NCBI RefSeq assembly: GCF_032598905.1
Contig: NZ_CP122458.1
Location: 7,093,001 to 7,157,000 of the forward strand
From: Streptomyces sp. 11x1
GTDB taxonomy: Bacteria > Actinomycetota > Actinomycetes > Streptomycetales > Streptomycetaceae
DNA length: 64,000 nt
Direction of reading: 5' to 3'
Of this stretch, positions 35,445 to 42,806 are shown one piece after another (position 1 is the stretch's first letter; each line of letters starts with the position of its first letter). The notes beneath the pieces were generated by a model. The model saw only the letters and a list, made by a program, of their open reading frames with translations. It ran no database searches and was not told the origin of the DNA. A program made the position numbers and the translations under genes.

Positions 35445-35599
35445 AGAAACCTCCTCAACCTCCTCATGGGCCGACGGGCACCCCCTCGGGCGCGCCGCAA
35501 GCTGGTGCCCCTTGTTCCTCCCCTCCGGGTCGAGGGGCGTCGGACCCGGAGGGGAGGAGGGGACGGCGGTACCGGCGGACGGACGGCGGAGGGTGTCCG

Positions 35600-36130
35600 T
35601 CAGAACCCGTCGCCTCTCGCCCGGCGATGCAGGAGCCAGGTACCGCCCGCGGCGGCGACGGCCAGGGCCGCCACACCCGCCGCGGTCTGCACGGGATCGG
35701 GACCGAGTGCGCCACCGACCCCCGTCTTCACACTTCCCCTCGGATACGCCGGCTGTCCGGTCCGCGTGCCGGTGAGCGAGACGACCAGGTCGCCGGTGAC
35801 CCGGGAGACCCCGTCCGCACAGGTCGCGACGATCTCGTACGTCCCTGGCTGCGCGCTCGGCGGCACCTCGAACCTGCCGGCGAGCCGCCCCTGCCCCGCG
35901 CCCGGGCTGAGCGAGAAGGAGCCGGCGCCGACCGCGCTGGCGTCCCCCGTGGCGGTACCGTCCGCACCGCAGGCCGCCGTGCGGACGGTGACCTCGTCGC
36001 CGGGGACGACACCGGTGGGGGACAGTTCGAGCCGCCCGGTGCCCGCATCACCGTACGCGGGTGTGCCGGTGAGGGCCGCGAAGGCGAGGGCGAGCGCGGT
36101 CGTGGCCAGCGGCCGGGCGGTACGTCGCAT
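35600..36130 (-). CDS. Secreted, C-terminally anchored protein; candidate sortase partner
   Basis: The 176-residue protein has a signal peptide (to about residue 27, AYG), an immunoglobulin-like beta domain with two cysteines (AACGADG, ATCADGVS), a Gly/Pro spacer, a hydrophobic helix (AAGVAALAVAAAGGTWLL) and a basic tail HRRARG. This is the architecture of a sortase substrate, but no LPxTG or LAxTG motif is present; only SVKTGVGG lies before the helix. It is 155 bp upstream of the class F sortase on the same strand. Confidence 0.75.
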   Translation of the reverse strand: MRRTARPLATTALALAFAALTGTPAYGDAGTGRLELSPTGVVPGDEVTVRTAACGADGTATGDASAVGAGSFSLSPGAGQGRLAGRFEVPPSAQPGTYEIVATCADGVSRVTGDLVVSLTGTRTGQPAYPRGSVKTGVGGALGPDPVQTAAGVAALAVAAAGGTWLLHRRARGDGF

Positions 36131-36419
36131 CGTGCTGCCTCCTCCTAGAGTCCTCCGTTCCCTTCCGAGGTAAGTGGCTCTCCGCTCCGCGCGCTTGCTG
36201 ACGGACTGTCAGAAATGAGGTGAATGGGTGTCAGGGGGTGGGCGGGGAAAGGCGGACCGGCGGATGTTTGGGCAGGTCATGGGGGTGCGCGCGGCGGGCG
36301 CGGAGAAAAGGAACGCGCCGGGCGGCCGGTGGGGGTGTGAACGGGTGATTGGGGGCGGGGACGCGGAGCCGTCTGCCGGGGACGGGAAACCCGCGAGATC
36401 CCGCGCGATCCGGCACCGC

Positions 36420-36447
36420 TTGACCTCAAGCAACGTTGAGGTATCAC
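36420..36447 (+). promoter_or_regulatory. SoxR box in the promoter of the flavin reductase gene
   Basis: CCTCAA-GCAACG-TTGAGG (36424-36441) matches the SoxR dyad CCTCAAG-N4-CTTGAGG except for one base. It lies between TTGACC (36420-36425) and TATCAC (36442-36447), the normal position for a MerR-type regulator. The gap 36131-36419 upstream shows no other clear element. Confidence 0.82.
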
Positions 36448-36457
36448 GCTGAGCCCC

Positions 36458-37138
36458 ATGAAGACCGCGACGCACACCACCCACCCGGATTCCGCCCCGG
36501 CTCCCACCTCCGCACGCGCGCCCGCTCCTACTCCCCCTCCCGCCCCGGCTCCTGTTCCCTTCTCCGCCACGCCGGTGAGGGTGACGCTGGTCATCGGCAG
36601 CAACCGCACCGGCCGCTTCGGGTCGGTGATCGCCGACTGGCTGCTGAGCCGGGTCCGGGAGCACGGCGGCTTCGAGGTCGACGTGGTCGACGTAGCCGAG
36701 GCCGACCTGCCGACGACGTTCGCGCCGACCGCCGAGGCGGCGGCACGACTGGCCGAGATCACCCCGAAGCTGGCGGAGGCGGAGGCGTTCATCGTCGTGA
36801 CGCCCGAGTACAACCACTCGTACCCGGCGGCCCTGAAGAACCTCATCGACTGGCACTACGAGGAATGGCAGGCCAAGCCGGTGGCCCTGGTCTCCTACGG
36901 CGGTGTCTCAGGAGGTCTGCGCGCGGCGGAGCACCTGCGCCAGGTCTTCGCGGAACTCCACGCGACCACGATCCGGGACACGGTCTCCTTCCACAACGCC
37001 CACGCCGCCTTCGACGACACCGGCGGCCTCCACGAGCCGACCCCCCCGAACGCGGCGGCCCGGACGATGCTGGACCACCTCTCCTGGTGGGGCCACGCAC
37101 TACGCGAGGCGAAGGAGAGGCGACCGTACGGGGGTTGA
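36458..37138 (+). CDS. NADPH-dependent FMN reductase, probable SoxR-regulon member
   Basis: The 226-residue flavodoxin-like protein has the FMN loop GSNRTGRFGSVIADWL, VTPEYNHSYPAALKNLIDW (quoted core PEYNHSYPAALKN) and SYGGVSGGLRAAEHL. It reduces quinones, chromate or FMN with NADPH. The first 40 residues are Pro/Ala-rich. Its promoter holds a SoxR box; in S. coelicolor SCO2478, a reductase of this type, is one of five known SoxR targets induced by redox-active antibiotics. It is probably the orthologue, given the neighbouring genes. Confidence 0.9.
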   Translation: MKTATHTTHPDSAPAPTSARAPAPTPPPAPAPVPFSATPVRVTLVIGSNRTGRFGSVIADWLLSRVREHGGFEVDVVDVAEADLPTTFAPTAEAAARLAEITPKLAEAEAFIVVTPEYNHSYPAALKNLIDWHYEEWQAKPVALVSYGGVSGGLRAAEHLRQVFAELHATTIRDTVSFHNAHAAFDDTGGLHEPTPPNAAARTMLDHLSWWGHALREAKERRPYGG

Positions 37139-37216
37139 GGAGCGCGGGAAACGGCGCGAGAACCCCGAGCGCTACCAGGGAGGCGCGTGGACCGGGAGGA
37201 CGGCCCGCGCCCCGAA

Positions 37217-37237
37217 AGGGGCGCGGGGAACTGCGCG
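37217..37237. repeat. Dispersed repeat element, copy D (right arm)
   Basis: AGGGGCGCGGGGAACTGCGCG-type sequence (20-bp core GGGGCGCGGGGAACTGCGC) lies between convergent genes; a decayed left arm GCGCGGGAAACGGCGCGAG occurs near 37143. The gap 37139-37369 has nothing else clear. Confidence 0.75.
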
Positions 37238-37369
37238 AGGACCCCCAGTCGACCCGCGGACGAACGATAGGCGCCCGGGGGAGGTAGAAAGGGCGCAGCC
37301 CCTGGGGGTGGGACGGGTGGGGGCGGCGGGGGCGAGAAATCCACGTGCCCCACCGCCACCCCCTCACCA

Positions 37370-38869
37370 TCAACAACCGCCTCCAGGCCCCCCACCCCCA
37401 CCTTCCGGATCCTCCGGCGACGGCTCGACGGGCTCCTGGACGGGTGGGGCTTCCTCGGTGGGGGGTTCGACCACGGGTGGGGCTTCCTCGGCAGGGGGTT
37501 CCACTACGGGTGGGGCCTCCTCCGCGGGCGGTTCCACTGCGGGCGGGGCTTCCTCGGTGGGGGGTTCGACCACGGGTGGGGCTTCCTCTACAGGCGGCTC
37601 CACCCCAGACCCAGCCGGCTCCTCGCCCCTCGGTTCCTCAACTCCCGGCTCCTCGCCCCCAGGCCCGTCAACTCCCGGCTCCTCGCTCTCGGATCCCTCA
37701 CCCCCCGGCGATTCAGGCGCCCGTACCCCCAGCCCGCCCCCCTCCTCACCGGGGCCCACGCCCCCACGGCCGCCACCCGCACCCTCCCCACGAGGCGAGA
37801 CCACCACATCCGTCACCGCTCCCCGGTGCTCGACGACATCGGGAGACGCCACCTCGGGCCGATGCGGCGCGGGCGCCTGCGCGACCGGCACCCGCCGCTC
37901 GGGCCCCGCCCCCGAGTCGAGGGGCCCGAGCACGATGCCGGCCACGACCGCGGCGGCAGCCGCAGCCGCACCGACCGCCGCGACGGCGGGCACCTTCACC
38001 CCACCCGCGCCACCCGCCGCCTGCCGCACGGCGTGCAGCACCTGGCCACCCCCGTGCCCACCCGCGGAGCCGAGCACCGCGGCCGTACCGGCGGAGCCAC
38101 CCGTGAGGGCCATCAGCAGCTTGCCCCCACCTCCTCCTACGACGAAGACCAGCAGGGCGGGACCGACGAACGCGGGCAGCCGGTCGTTCGTGCGCATCAG
38201 CACGGCGAGCCGCGCCCGGCAGTCGTCGCACGCGTCCACATGGCTGAGCAGTTGCTCGGACTGCCGCGCGGTCGCCGTACCGCGCACATACGCCGGCATG
38301 CGCCCCCAACGCACCTGGCACGCCGGATCGATCGGCGCACCGGGCTGCTCGCGCAGGAACGCCTGGCGCATCCCCTCGCGCGCCCGGTGCAGCAGCACCG
38401 CCGTCGCGCCCTGCTTCGCGCCGATGCGCTGCCCGACCGTCTCCAGCGGCTGGCCCTCCGCCTCGGCCAGCCACAACGCCTGCACCCACCGCTCCGGCAG
38501 CTGGCCCAGCACCCGCACCAACAGATCGACGGAGGAGACCTGTTCGGCGGGGTCGGTGGCGTCGGCCACCCGGACGTCGGCCTCGGCCCGTTCGGGAGCC
38601 GTCGGATCCAGTGGTGTCTCCCGCGTCGCGGTGGAGCCCACGGCCGCCGCGAGATGCCGCACCGTCGTCATCAGATACGCGGGCACGTTGTCGATCTCGT
38701 GCCCTCCGGAGAGCCGCCGCCACACGCGGAAGTGCGCCTCGGCGACGAGGTCCTCGGCGGTCCAGGAGTTCCGGGTGAGGGAGCGCGCGTACGCGACCAG
38801 GCGCGGATGCTGTTCCTCGTAGATGCGGGTGTACGCGGCGGTCGCGGACCCGGACAGGCCGTCGGTCAT
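37370..38869 (-). CDS. Fused ECF sigma factor / zinc-type anti-sigma / membrane-anchored protein
   Basis: The 499-residue protein begins with sigma region 2 (RLVAYARSLTRNSWTAEDLV) and region 4 (LPERWVQALWLAEAEGQPLE). It continues with an anti-sigma-like zinc motif (C184; HVDACDDC with H210, C214, C217), a hydrophobic stretch at 231-246 and a likely membrane helix (about 293-316). The tail (about 320-499) is acidic and proline-rich with five 11-residue repeats VEPPxEEAPPx and ends in Gly-Cys. The tail would lie outside the membrane as a stalk. Related fused factors (ECF52/53-like) are known in actinobacteria. Confidence 0.85.
   Translation of the reverse strand: MTDGLSGSATAAYTRIYEEQHPRLVAYARSLTRNSWTAEDLVAEAHFRVWRRLSGGHEIDNVPAYLMTTVRHLAAAVGSTATRETPLDPTAPERAEADVRVADATDPAEQVSSVDLLVRVLGQLPERWVQALWLAEAEGQPLETVGQRIGAKQGATAVLLHRAREGMRQAFLREQPGAPIDPACQVRWGRMPAYVRGTATARQSEQLLSHVDACDDCRARLAVLMRTNDRLPAFVGPALLVFVVGGGGGKLLMALTGGSAGTAAVLGSAGGHGGGQVLHAVRQAAGGAGGVKVPAVAAVGAAAAAAAVVAGIVLGPLDSGAGPERRVPVAQAPAPHRPEVASPDVVEHRGAVTDVVVSPRGEGAGGGRGGVGPGEEGGGLGVRAPESPGGEGSESEEPGVDGPGGEEPGVEEPRGEEPAGSGVEPPVEEAPPVVEPPTEEAPPAVEPPAEEAPPVVEPPAEEAPPVVEPPTEEAPPVQEPVEPSPEDPEGGGGGPGGGC
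37443..37607 (-). repeat. Five 33-bp repeats encoding VEPPxEEAPPx
   Basis: The repeats are in frame inside the fused sigma gene; units differ mainly at the third and eleventh encoded residues. Copy number variation would change only the length of the extracellular tail. Confidence 0.85.
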
Positions 38870-39171
38870 GGCGGGAAACGCTCTCCAGTCGCCTGTGGAT
38901 GGAATGACGACGATTTTGTATGTGGAGATGACAAAAAACTCAAGTAATCACCCAAAGTGACACGCGTCACAGTGGGTAACTTCGAAAGCGGCGTAATACA
39001 TGGGGGCTCGGCGCGGTCGACAGGGCGTGTGACCCGAAGAAGCATCTGACGAACGCATGAACCCACAACAACCGAGCATCCGAAGTAGCCGCAGCCGCTG
39101 AAGCATCCGCGGCTTCCGCAGTGCCGCCATACCTGACGACCTACCTGAAGCGCCCGAACTGGAGACCGCCC
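38870..39171. promoter_or_regulatory. Divergent promoter gap with GTGAC-ACGC-GTCAC dyad
   Basis: The 302-bp gap separates the fused sigma gene from the ssgA-like gene. GTGACACGCGTCAC (38957-38970) is flanked by CCCA and TGGG, and is followed by GGTAACTTCG and TAATAC (near 38994). It has a lower G+C content than coding sequence. Control of both genes from here is likely; the regulator is unknown. Confidence 0.5.
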
Positions 39172-39612
39172 ATGCCCCCCGCCCGGCCCGCCCGCCCGAC
39201 GCCCCCCGCCCTCGAACAGTGCGCCCGCGCCCGCCTGATCACCCCGGACTACGACGAGATCCCGGTACGCACCACCCTGCGCTACACCCCCGACGACCCC
39301 TTCGCCGTGCACATCGACTTCCCCTCCGGCTCCTCCGCCGATGGCGCCGACGTGACGTGGGCGTTCGCCCGCACGCTCCTCGCGGAGGGGCTGACCGGCC
39401 CGGCCGGTATCGGCGACGTGCACCTCTGGCCCTGCGGCTCGGCGCACACCGTCGTGGAACTCCACTCCCCGCACGGCATGGCCATGATCCGTTTCGACAC
39501 CTCCTCGCTCCGCCGCTTCCTGCACCGCTCGTACGCCGTCGTCGCGCTCGGCGGCGAGGACCTGGAACCGGCGCTCGACGACGGTCTGGCTTCTCTGCTG
39601 GGTGGGGTCTGA
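39172..39612 (+). CDS. SsgA-like sporulation/cell division regulator (SALP)
   Basis: The 146-residue protein matches the SsgA/SsgB fold: VRTTLRYTPDDPFAVHIDF, VTWAFARTLLAEGLTGPAGIGDVHLWP and HSPHGMAMIRFDTSSLRRFL. SALPs occur only in morphologically complex actinomycetes and help place septa and shape spore walls. The ATG at 39172 follows GGAGA with 8-nt spacing. It is not SsgB itself, judging by the divergent N-terminus; which SALP it is cannot be decided. Confidence 0.88.
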   Translation: MPPARPARPTPPALEQCARARLITPDYDEIPVRTTLRYTPDDPFAVHIDFPSGSSADGADVTWAFARTLLAEGLTGPAGIGDVHLWPCGSAHTVVELHSPHGMAMIRFDTSSLRRFLHRSYAVVALGGEDLEPALDDGLASLLGGV

Positions 39613-39723
39613 CGCGTCGGTCCGGAGCGCCCGCTATGTTCGATCCGATCGTCCGGATATTCGGAGTGGGCACATGCAGACGACAGCAGAACCGGCCGGC
39701 CGGACAGGGCTGGGGGAGAGACC

Positions 39724-40860
39724 GTGACCGAGGCCGCGAGCAGAACCTCGAACAGCACCACCGCGGAAGCGGCCTTCGCTGGGGCGGAGGCCGATGACAC
39801 CGACACCGGCGCACACCTGAGCGCCGCCACCTCCCCACACTCCGAGGGCTCCGAACACCCCGAACACCCCGAGCGTCCGGAGACCCCCGAGACCCCCGAG
39901 ACCCCCTGGCCCCGTCACTGGCCCCTGCTGCTCCTCGGCGCGGCCCTCGTCCCCGGTGTCGTGCTGGTCGTGGTGGGGCGGTGGATGGAGGAGCCGGCGG
40001 TTCAGGCGTGGCGGACCGTGTGCCTCTCCATCACCGTGCAGGCGCTGCCGTTCCTGCTGCTCGGGACCGCCCTGTCCGGCGCCATCAACGCCTTCGTCCC
40101 GGCGCGCGTGTTCACCCGGGTGCTGCCGAAAAGGCCGGCGCTCGCGGTCCCGGTCGCCGGCGCCGCCGGGGTCGTGCTGCCGGGCTGCGAGTGCGCCTCG
40201 GTGCCGGTCGCGCAGAGCCTGATCCGTCGGGGCGTCGACCCGGCAGCGGCCTTCGCGTTCCTCCTCTCCGCCCCGGCCATCAATCCGATCGTCCTGACCG
40301 CCACGGCCATCGCCTTCCCCGGCAGCCCCGCGATGGTGCTGGCCCGGCTGCTCGCCTCCCTCGTCACCGCCGCCGCGATGGGCTGGCTGTGGCTCTGGCT
40401 GGGGCGCGCGGAGTGGCTCAAGCCGGTCGCGCGGCACACCGGGCACCGGCCCGGGCAGAGCCGCTGGAACGAGTTCCGTACCGGCTTCCAGCACGACTTC
40501 CTGCACGCGGGCGGCTTCCTCGTCGTCGGCGCGATGGCGGCGGCCACGTTCAATGTGCTCGTCCCGCGCACCGTGCTCGACACCTTCGCCGACTCGCCGT
40601 GGCTGTCGGTGCTGTTCCTCGCAGCGCTCGCCATCCTCCTCTCGGTGTGCTCCGAGGCGGACGCCTTCGTCGCCGCGTCGCTCACCGGCTTCTCGCCCAC
40701 CGCGCGGTTGACCTTCATGGTGGTCGGCCCCATGGTCGACCTGAAGCTGATCGCCCTGCAGACGGGCACCTTCGGCCGGGCCTTCGCGGTCCGCTTCTCC
40801 GCCGCGACGGTCGTCGTCGCGATCCTGTGCAGCGTGCTGATCGGAGCCGTACTCCTGTGA
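39724..40860 (+). CDS. YraQ/UPF0718-type permease
   Basis: The 378-residue protein has a charged N-terminal tail (about 60 residues, PETPETPETPW) and about eight membrane helices. The family signature GVVLPGCECASVPVAQSLIRRG with two cysteines and AFLLSAPAINPIVL is present. The partner gene overlaps it by four bases (GTGA). Such permeases are proposed metal or small-molecule transporters, but their substrate is unproven. A second copy of the motif (LLSVCSEADAFVAASLTGF) lies in the second half. Confidence 0.9.
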   Translation: MTEAASRTSNSTTAEAAFAGAEADDTDTGAHLSAATSPHSEGSEHPEHPERPETPETPETPWPRHWPLLLLGAALVPGVVLVVVGRWMEEPAVQAWRTVCLSITVQALPFLLLGTALSGAINAFVPARVFTRVLPKRPALAVPVAGAAGVVLPGCECASVPVAQSLIRRGVDPAAAFAFLLSAPAINPIVLTATAIAFPGSPAMVLARLLASLVTAAAMGWLWLWLGRAEWLKPVARHTGHRPGQSRWNEFRTGFQHDFLHAGGFLVVGAMAAATFNVLVPRTVLDTFADSPWLSVLFLAALAILLSVCSEADAFVAASLTGFSPTARLTFMVVGPMVDLKLIALQTGTFGRAFAVRFSAATVVVAILCSVLIGAVLL

Positions 40861-41702
40861 AACGACCCCTCCAGGCGCTCCTGCTGCTCCTCAGCGGCCT
40901 CGGCCTCCTGCACGCGACCCTCGTCACCGACGACTACCTGAGATACGTCAAGCAGGGCATGCACCCCCTCCTCGTGGCCTCGGGCGCACTGCTCCTCGTC
41001 CTGGGCACGGCGGAGGCATGGTCGCTGTGGAGACCGCGAGCACAAGACGCACGGCAAGCCGACACCGACACCGCCGACACCGCCGAAACCGACACCGCCG
41101 ACACCGGCGCAGGCACCGCCCCCGACGGTCACGGCCACGACCACTCCACCCCGCCCCGCGTTGCCTGGCTCCTGCTCCTTCCCGCGCTGAGCCTGCTCTT
41201 CTACGCCCCGCCGGCCATCGGCGCGTACACCGCGTCCCGGGAGGCGCCCAAGGCGGTGACGGTCACGGACCAGGACGACTTCGACCCGCTGCCGAAGACC
41301 TCACCGCTCCCGATCACCCTCACCGACTTCACCCGCCGGGTGCAGCAGGACCGAGACCGGGCCATCGACGGCCGGACCGTCGAGATGACGGGCTTCGTCA
41401 CCCCTGACAAGGACACGTCGGCCGGGGGCGGCGGGGACAGCGGGGACGACGGGACGACGACCACCTGGTACCTGACCCGCGCCATCTTCAGTTGCTGCGC
41501 AGCCGACGCCCAGTTCGTGAAGGTGCGCGTCCACGGCACCCCGCCCCCGCCCGCCGACACCTGGGTCACCCTCACCGGCACCTGGCACTCCTCCGGCGCC
41601 CTCGGCACGGGCTCCGCCGAGGCTGCTGTCGACGCCGACACAGTCAAGAAGGTCCCCCGCCCACCCAACGCATACGCCGACGCCCTCACCCCCACGCGCT
41701 GA
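40857..41702 (+). CDS. TIGR03943-family permease partner
   Basis: The 281-residue protein has two N-terminal helices, a linker, a third helix (VAWLLLLPALSLLFYAPPAIG) and an extracytoplasmic domain with CCAADAQF, as expected for TIGR03943. The linker contains DT-rich repeats (DTDTADTAETDTADTG) ending in HGHDH, a possible metal-binding patch. The GTG start overlaps the stop of the YraQ-type permease. The two make one transporter, in the way the families always occur together. Confidence 0.9.
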   Translation: MKRPLQALLLLLSGLGLLHATLVTDDYLRYVKQGMHPLLVASGALLLVLGTAEAWSLWRPRAQDARQADTDTADTAETDTADTGAGTAPDGHGHDHSTPPRVAWLLLLPALSLLFYAPPAIGAYTASREAPKAVTVTDQDDFDPLPKTSPLPITLTDFTRRVQQDRDRAIDGRTVEMTGFVTPDKDTSAGGGGDSGDDGTTTTWYLTRAIFSCCAADAQFVKVRVHGTPPPPADTWVTLTGTWHSSGALGTGSAEAAVDADTVKKVPRPPNAYADALTPTR

Positions 41703-41746
41703 CCTGGCCCACCGACCCGCCCCCTGACTCGGAGACTCGGAGACGC

Positions 41747-42172
41747 GTGGAAACGATCACGTACAGATCGGGCCTGCTCCAGTCCGTACTGCCCGTCGCA
41801 CTGGGGCTCCTGGGCGGGACGGCACTGCTGTATGTCGCCCTAGCCCTGACCTCCGATCCCATGGGCGGCGACACGCTGCGACAGTGCGTCTCGGGGGTGT
41901 TAACCGCCACCGTGGTCGTCGCGGTCCTGCGCCGGGGCGACGAGGTGACCCTCGCCGAGGACGCCCTCGTGGCGCGCGGCCTGCGGACGCGCCGGATCCC
42001 CTGGACCGGCATCCGGAGCCTGGAGGTCCGTCGCGTCCTCGGCGTACGGCAGATCACCGTCCACACCACCGACGGCCGCCGCGCCACGCTGCGCACCCCG
42101 ACGTCCTTCCTGGACCGGGAGTTCGACCTGAAGGCCGAGATCCTCACCCGGTGGTGGCGCGAGCGACGCTGA
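41747..42172 (+). CDS. Small membrane protein with PH-like domain
   Basis: The 141-residue protein has two membrane helices (about 10-60) followed by a bacterial PH-like sheet (DALVARGLRTRRIPWTGIRSLEV, with the typical 'IPW..I..LEV' strand) and a basic C-terminus. Its role is unknown. GTG at 41747 is preceded by GGAGA five bases upstream. It follows the permease pair by 44 bp and may be in the same transcript. Confidence 0.75.
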   Translation: METITYRSGLLQSVLPVALGLLGGTALLYVALALTSDPMGGDTLRQCVSGVLTATVVVAVLRRGDEVTLAEDALVARGLRTRRIPWTGIRSLEVRRVLGVRQITVHTTDGRRATLRTPTSFLDREFDLKAEILTRWWRERR

Positions 42173-42272
42173 AGCCTGCACCGGCCGACGACACATCCGC
42201 CCGCGCCCCGCGGCCCCAGGCACCTCACACAAAGTCCCGATCCCCTTGGATTGGAGAGGAGAGACGAGAACG

Positions 42273-42806
42273 GTGCTCCCCATATTCGTCTACGGCACCC
42301 TCCGCCCCGGCGAGCCCAACCACGACCTCTTCCTGCGCGGCCGCACCGTCGCGGAGGAACCGGCCTGGATGCGCGGCATGGCGCTCTACGACGGCCCCGG
42401 CTACCCGTACGCGGTCGAGAGCCTCGGCGACGGCGCCGCGCACGGGACCGTGACCGGAACCGGAGCCGGAGCCGGGAGCGCGACCGAAACCGAGAACGCG
42501 ACCGGGACCGAAACCGAGAACGCGACCGGGATCGGGGAACGTCACGGGGGAGTGGGCGAGGTGAGCGGTGAGGTCGTCACGGCCCTCCCCGAGGACTACG
42601 CCGAACTGCTCCGCGTCCTGGACCAGTTGGAGGAGTACGCTCCGGGCGCCCCCACGAACCTCTACGAGCGGGTGGAGCGCCCGGCCGTCCTCGCCGACGG
42701 CACGGTCGTACGGGTCTGGGTCTACGTCGCCGCCCCGACCGTCGCGGCCCGACTCAGGGCCAGGGGAAAGCTGATCGAGAGCGGGGACTGGCGTCTGCGA
42801 GGTTAG
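42273..42806 (+). CDS. Gamma-glutamylcyclotransferase-like protein with repeat insert
   Basis: The protein (about 177 residues) has the GGCT motif FVYGTLRPGEPNHDLFL and a later LLRVLDQLEEYAP where the catalytic Glu is expected. Between them a Thr/Glu/Gly-rich insert (about 60-97) is encoded by two perfect 24-bp copies (42483-42530). The GTG at 42273 follows a GGAGAGGAGA purine tract. Its TAG overlaps the TAA of the convergent alpha-galactosidase gene. Confidence 0.85.
   Translation: MLPIFVYGTLRPGEPNHDLFLRGRTVAEEPAWMRGMALYDGPGYPYAVESLGDGAAHGTVTGTGAGAGSATETENATGTETENATGIGERHGGVGEVSGEVVTALPEDYAELLRVLDQLEEYAPGAPTNLYERVERPAVLADGTVVRVWVYVAAPTVAARLRARGKLIESGDWRLRG
42483..42530 (+). repeat. Two perfect 24-bp tandem repeats in the GGCT gene
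   Basis: Each unit encodes TETENATG; the copies (42483-42506, 42507-42530) are identical and in frame, so they expand a loop of the protein. Confidence 0.9.
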
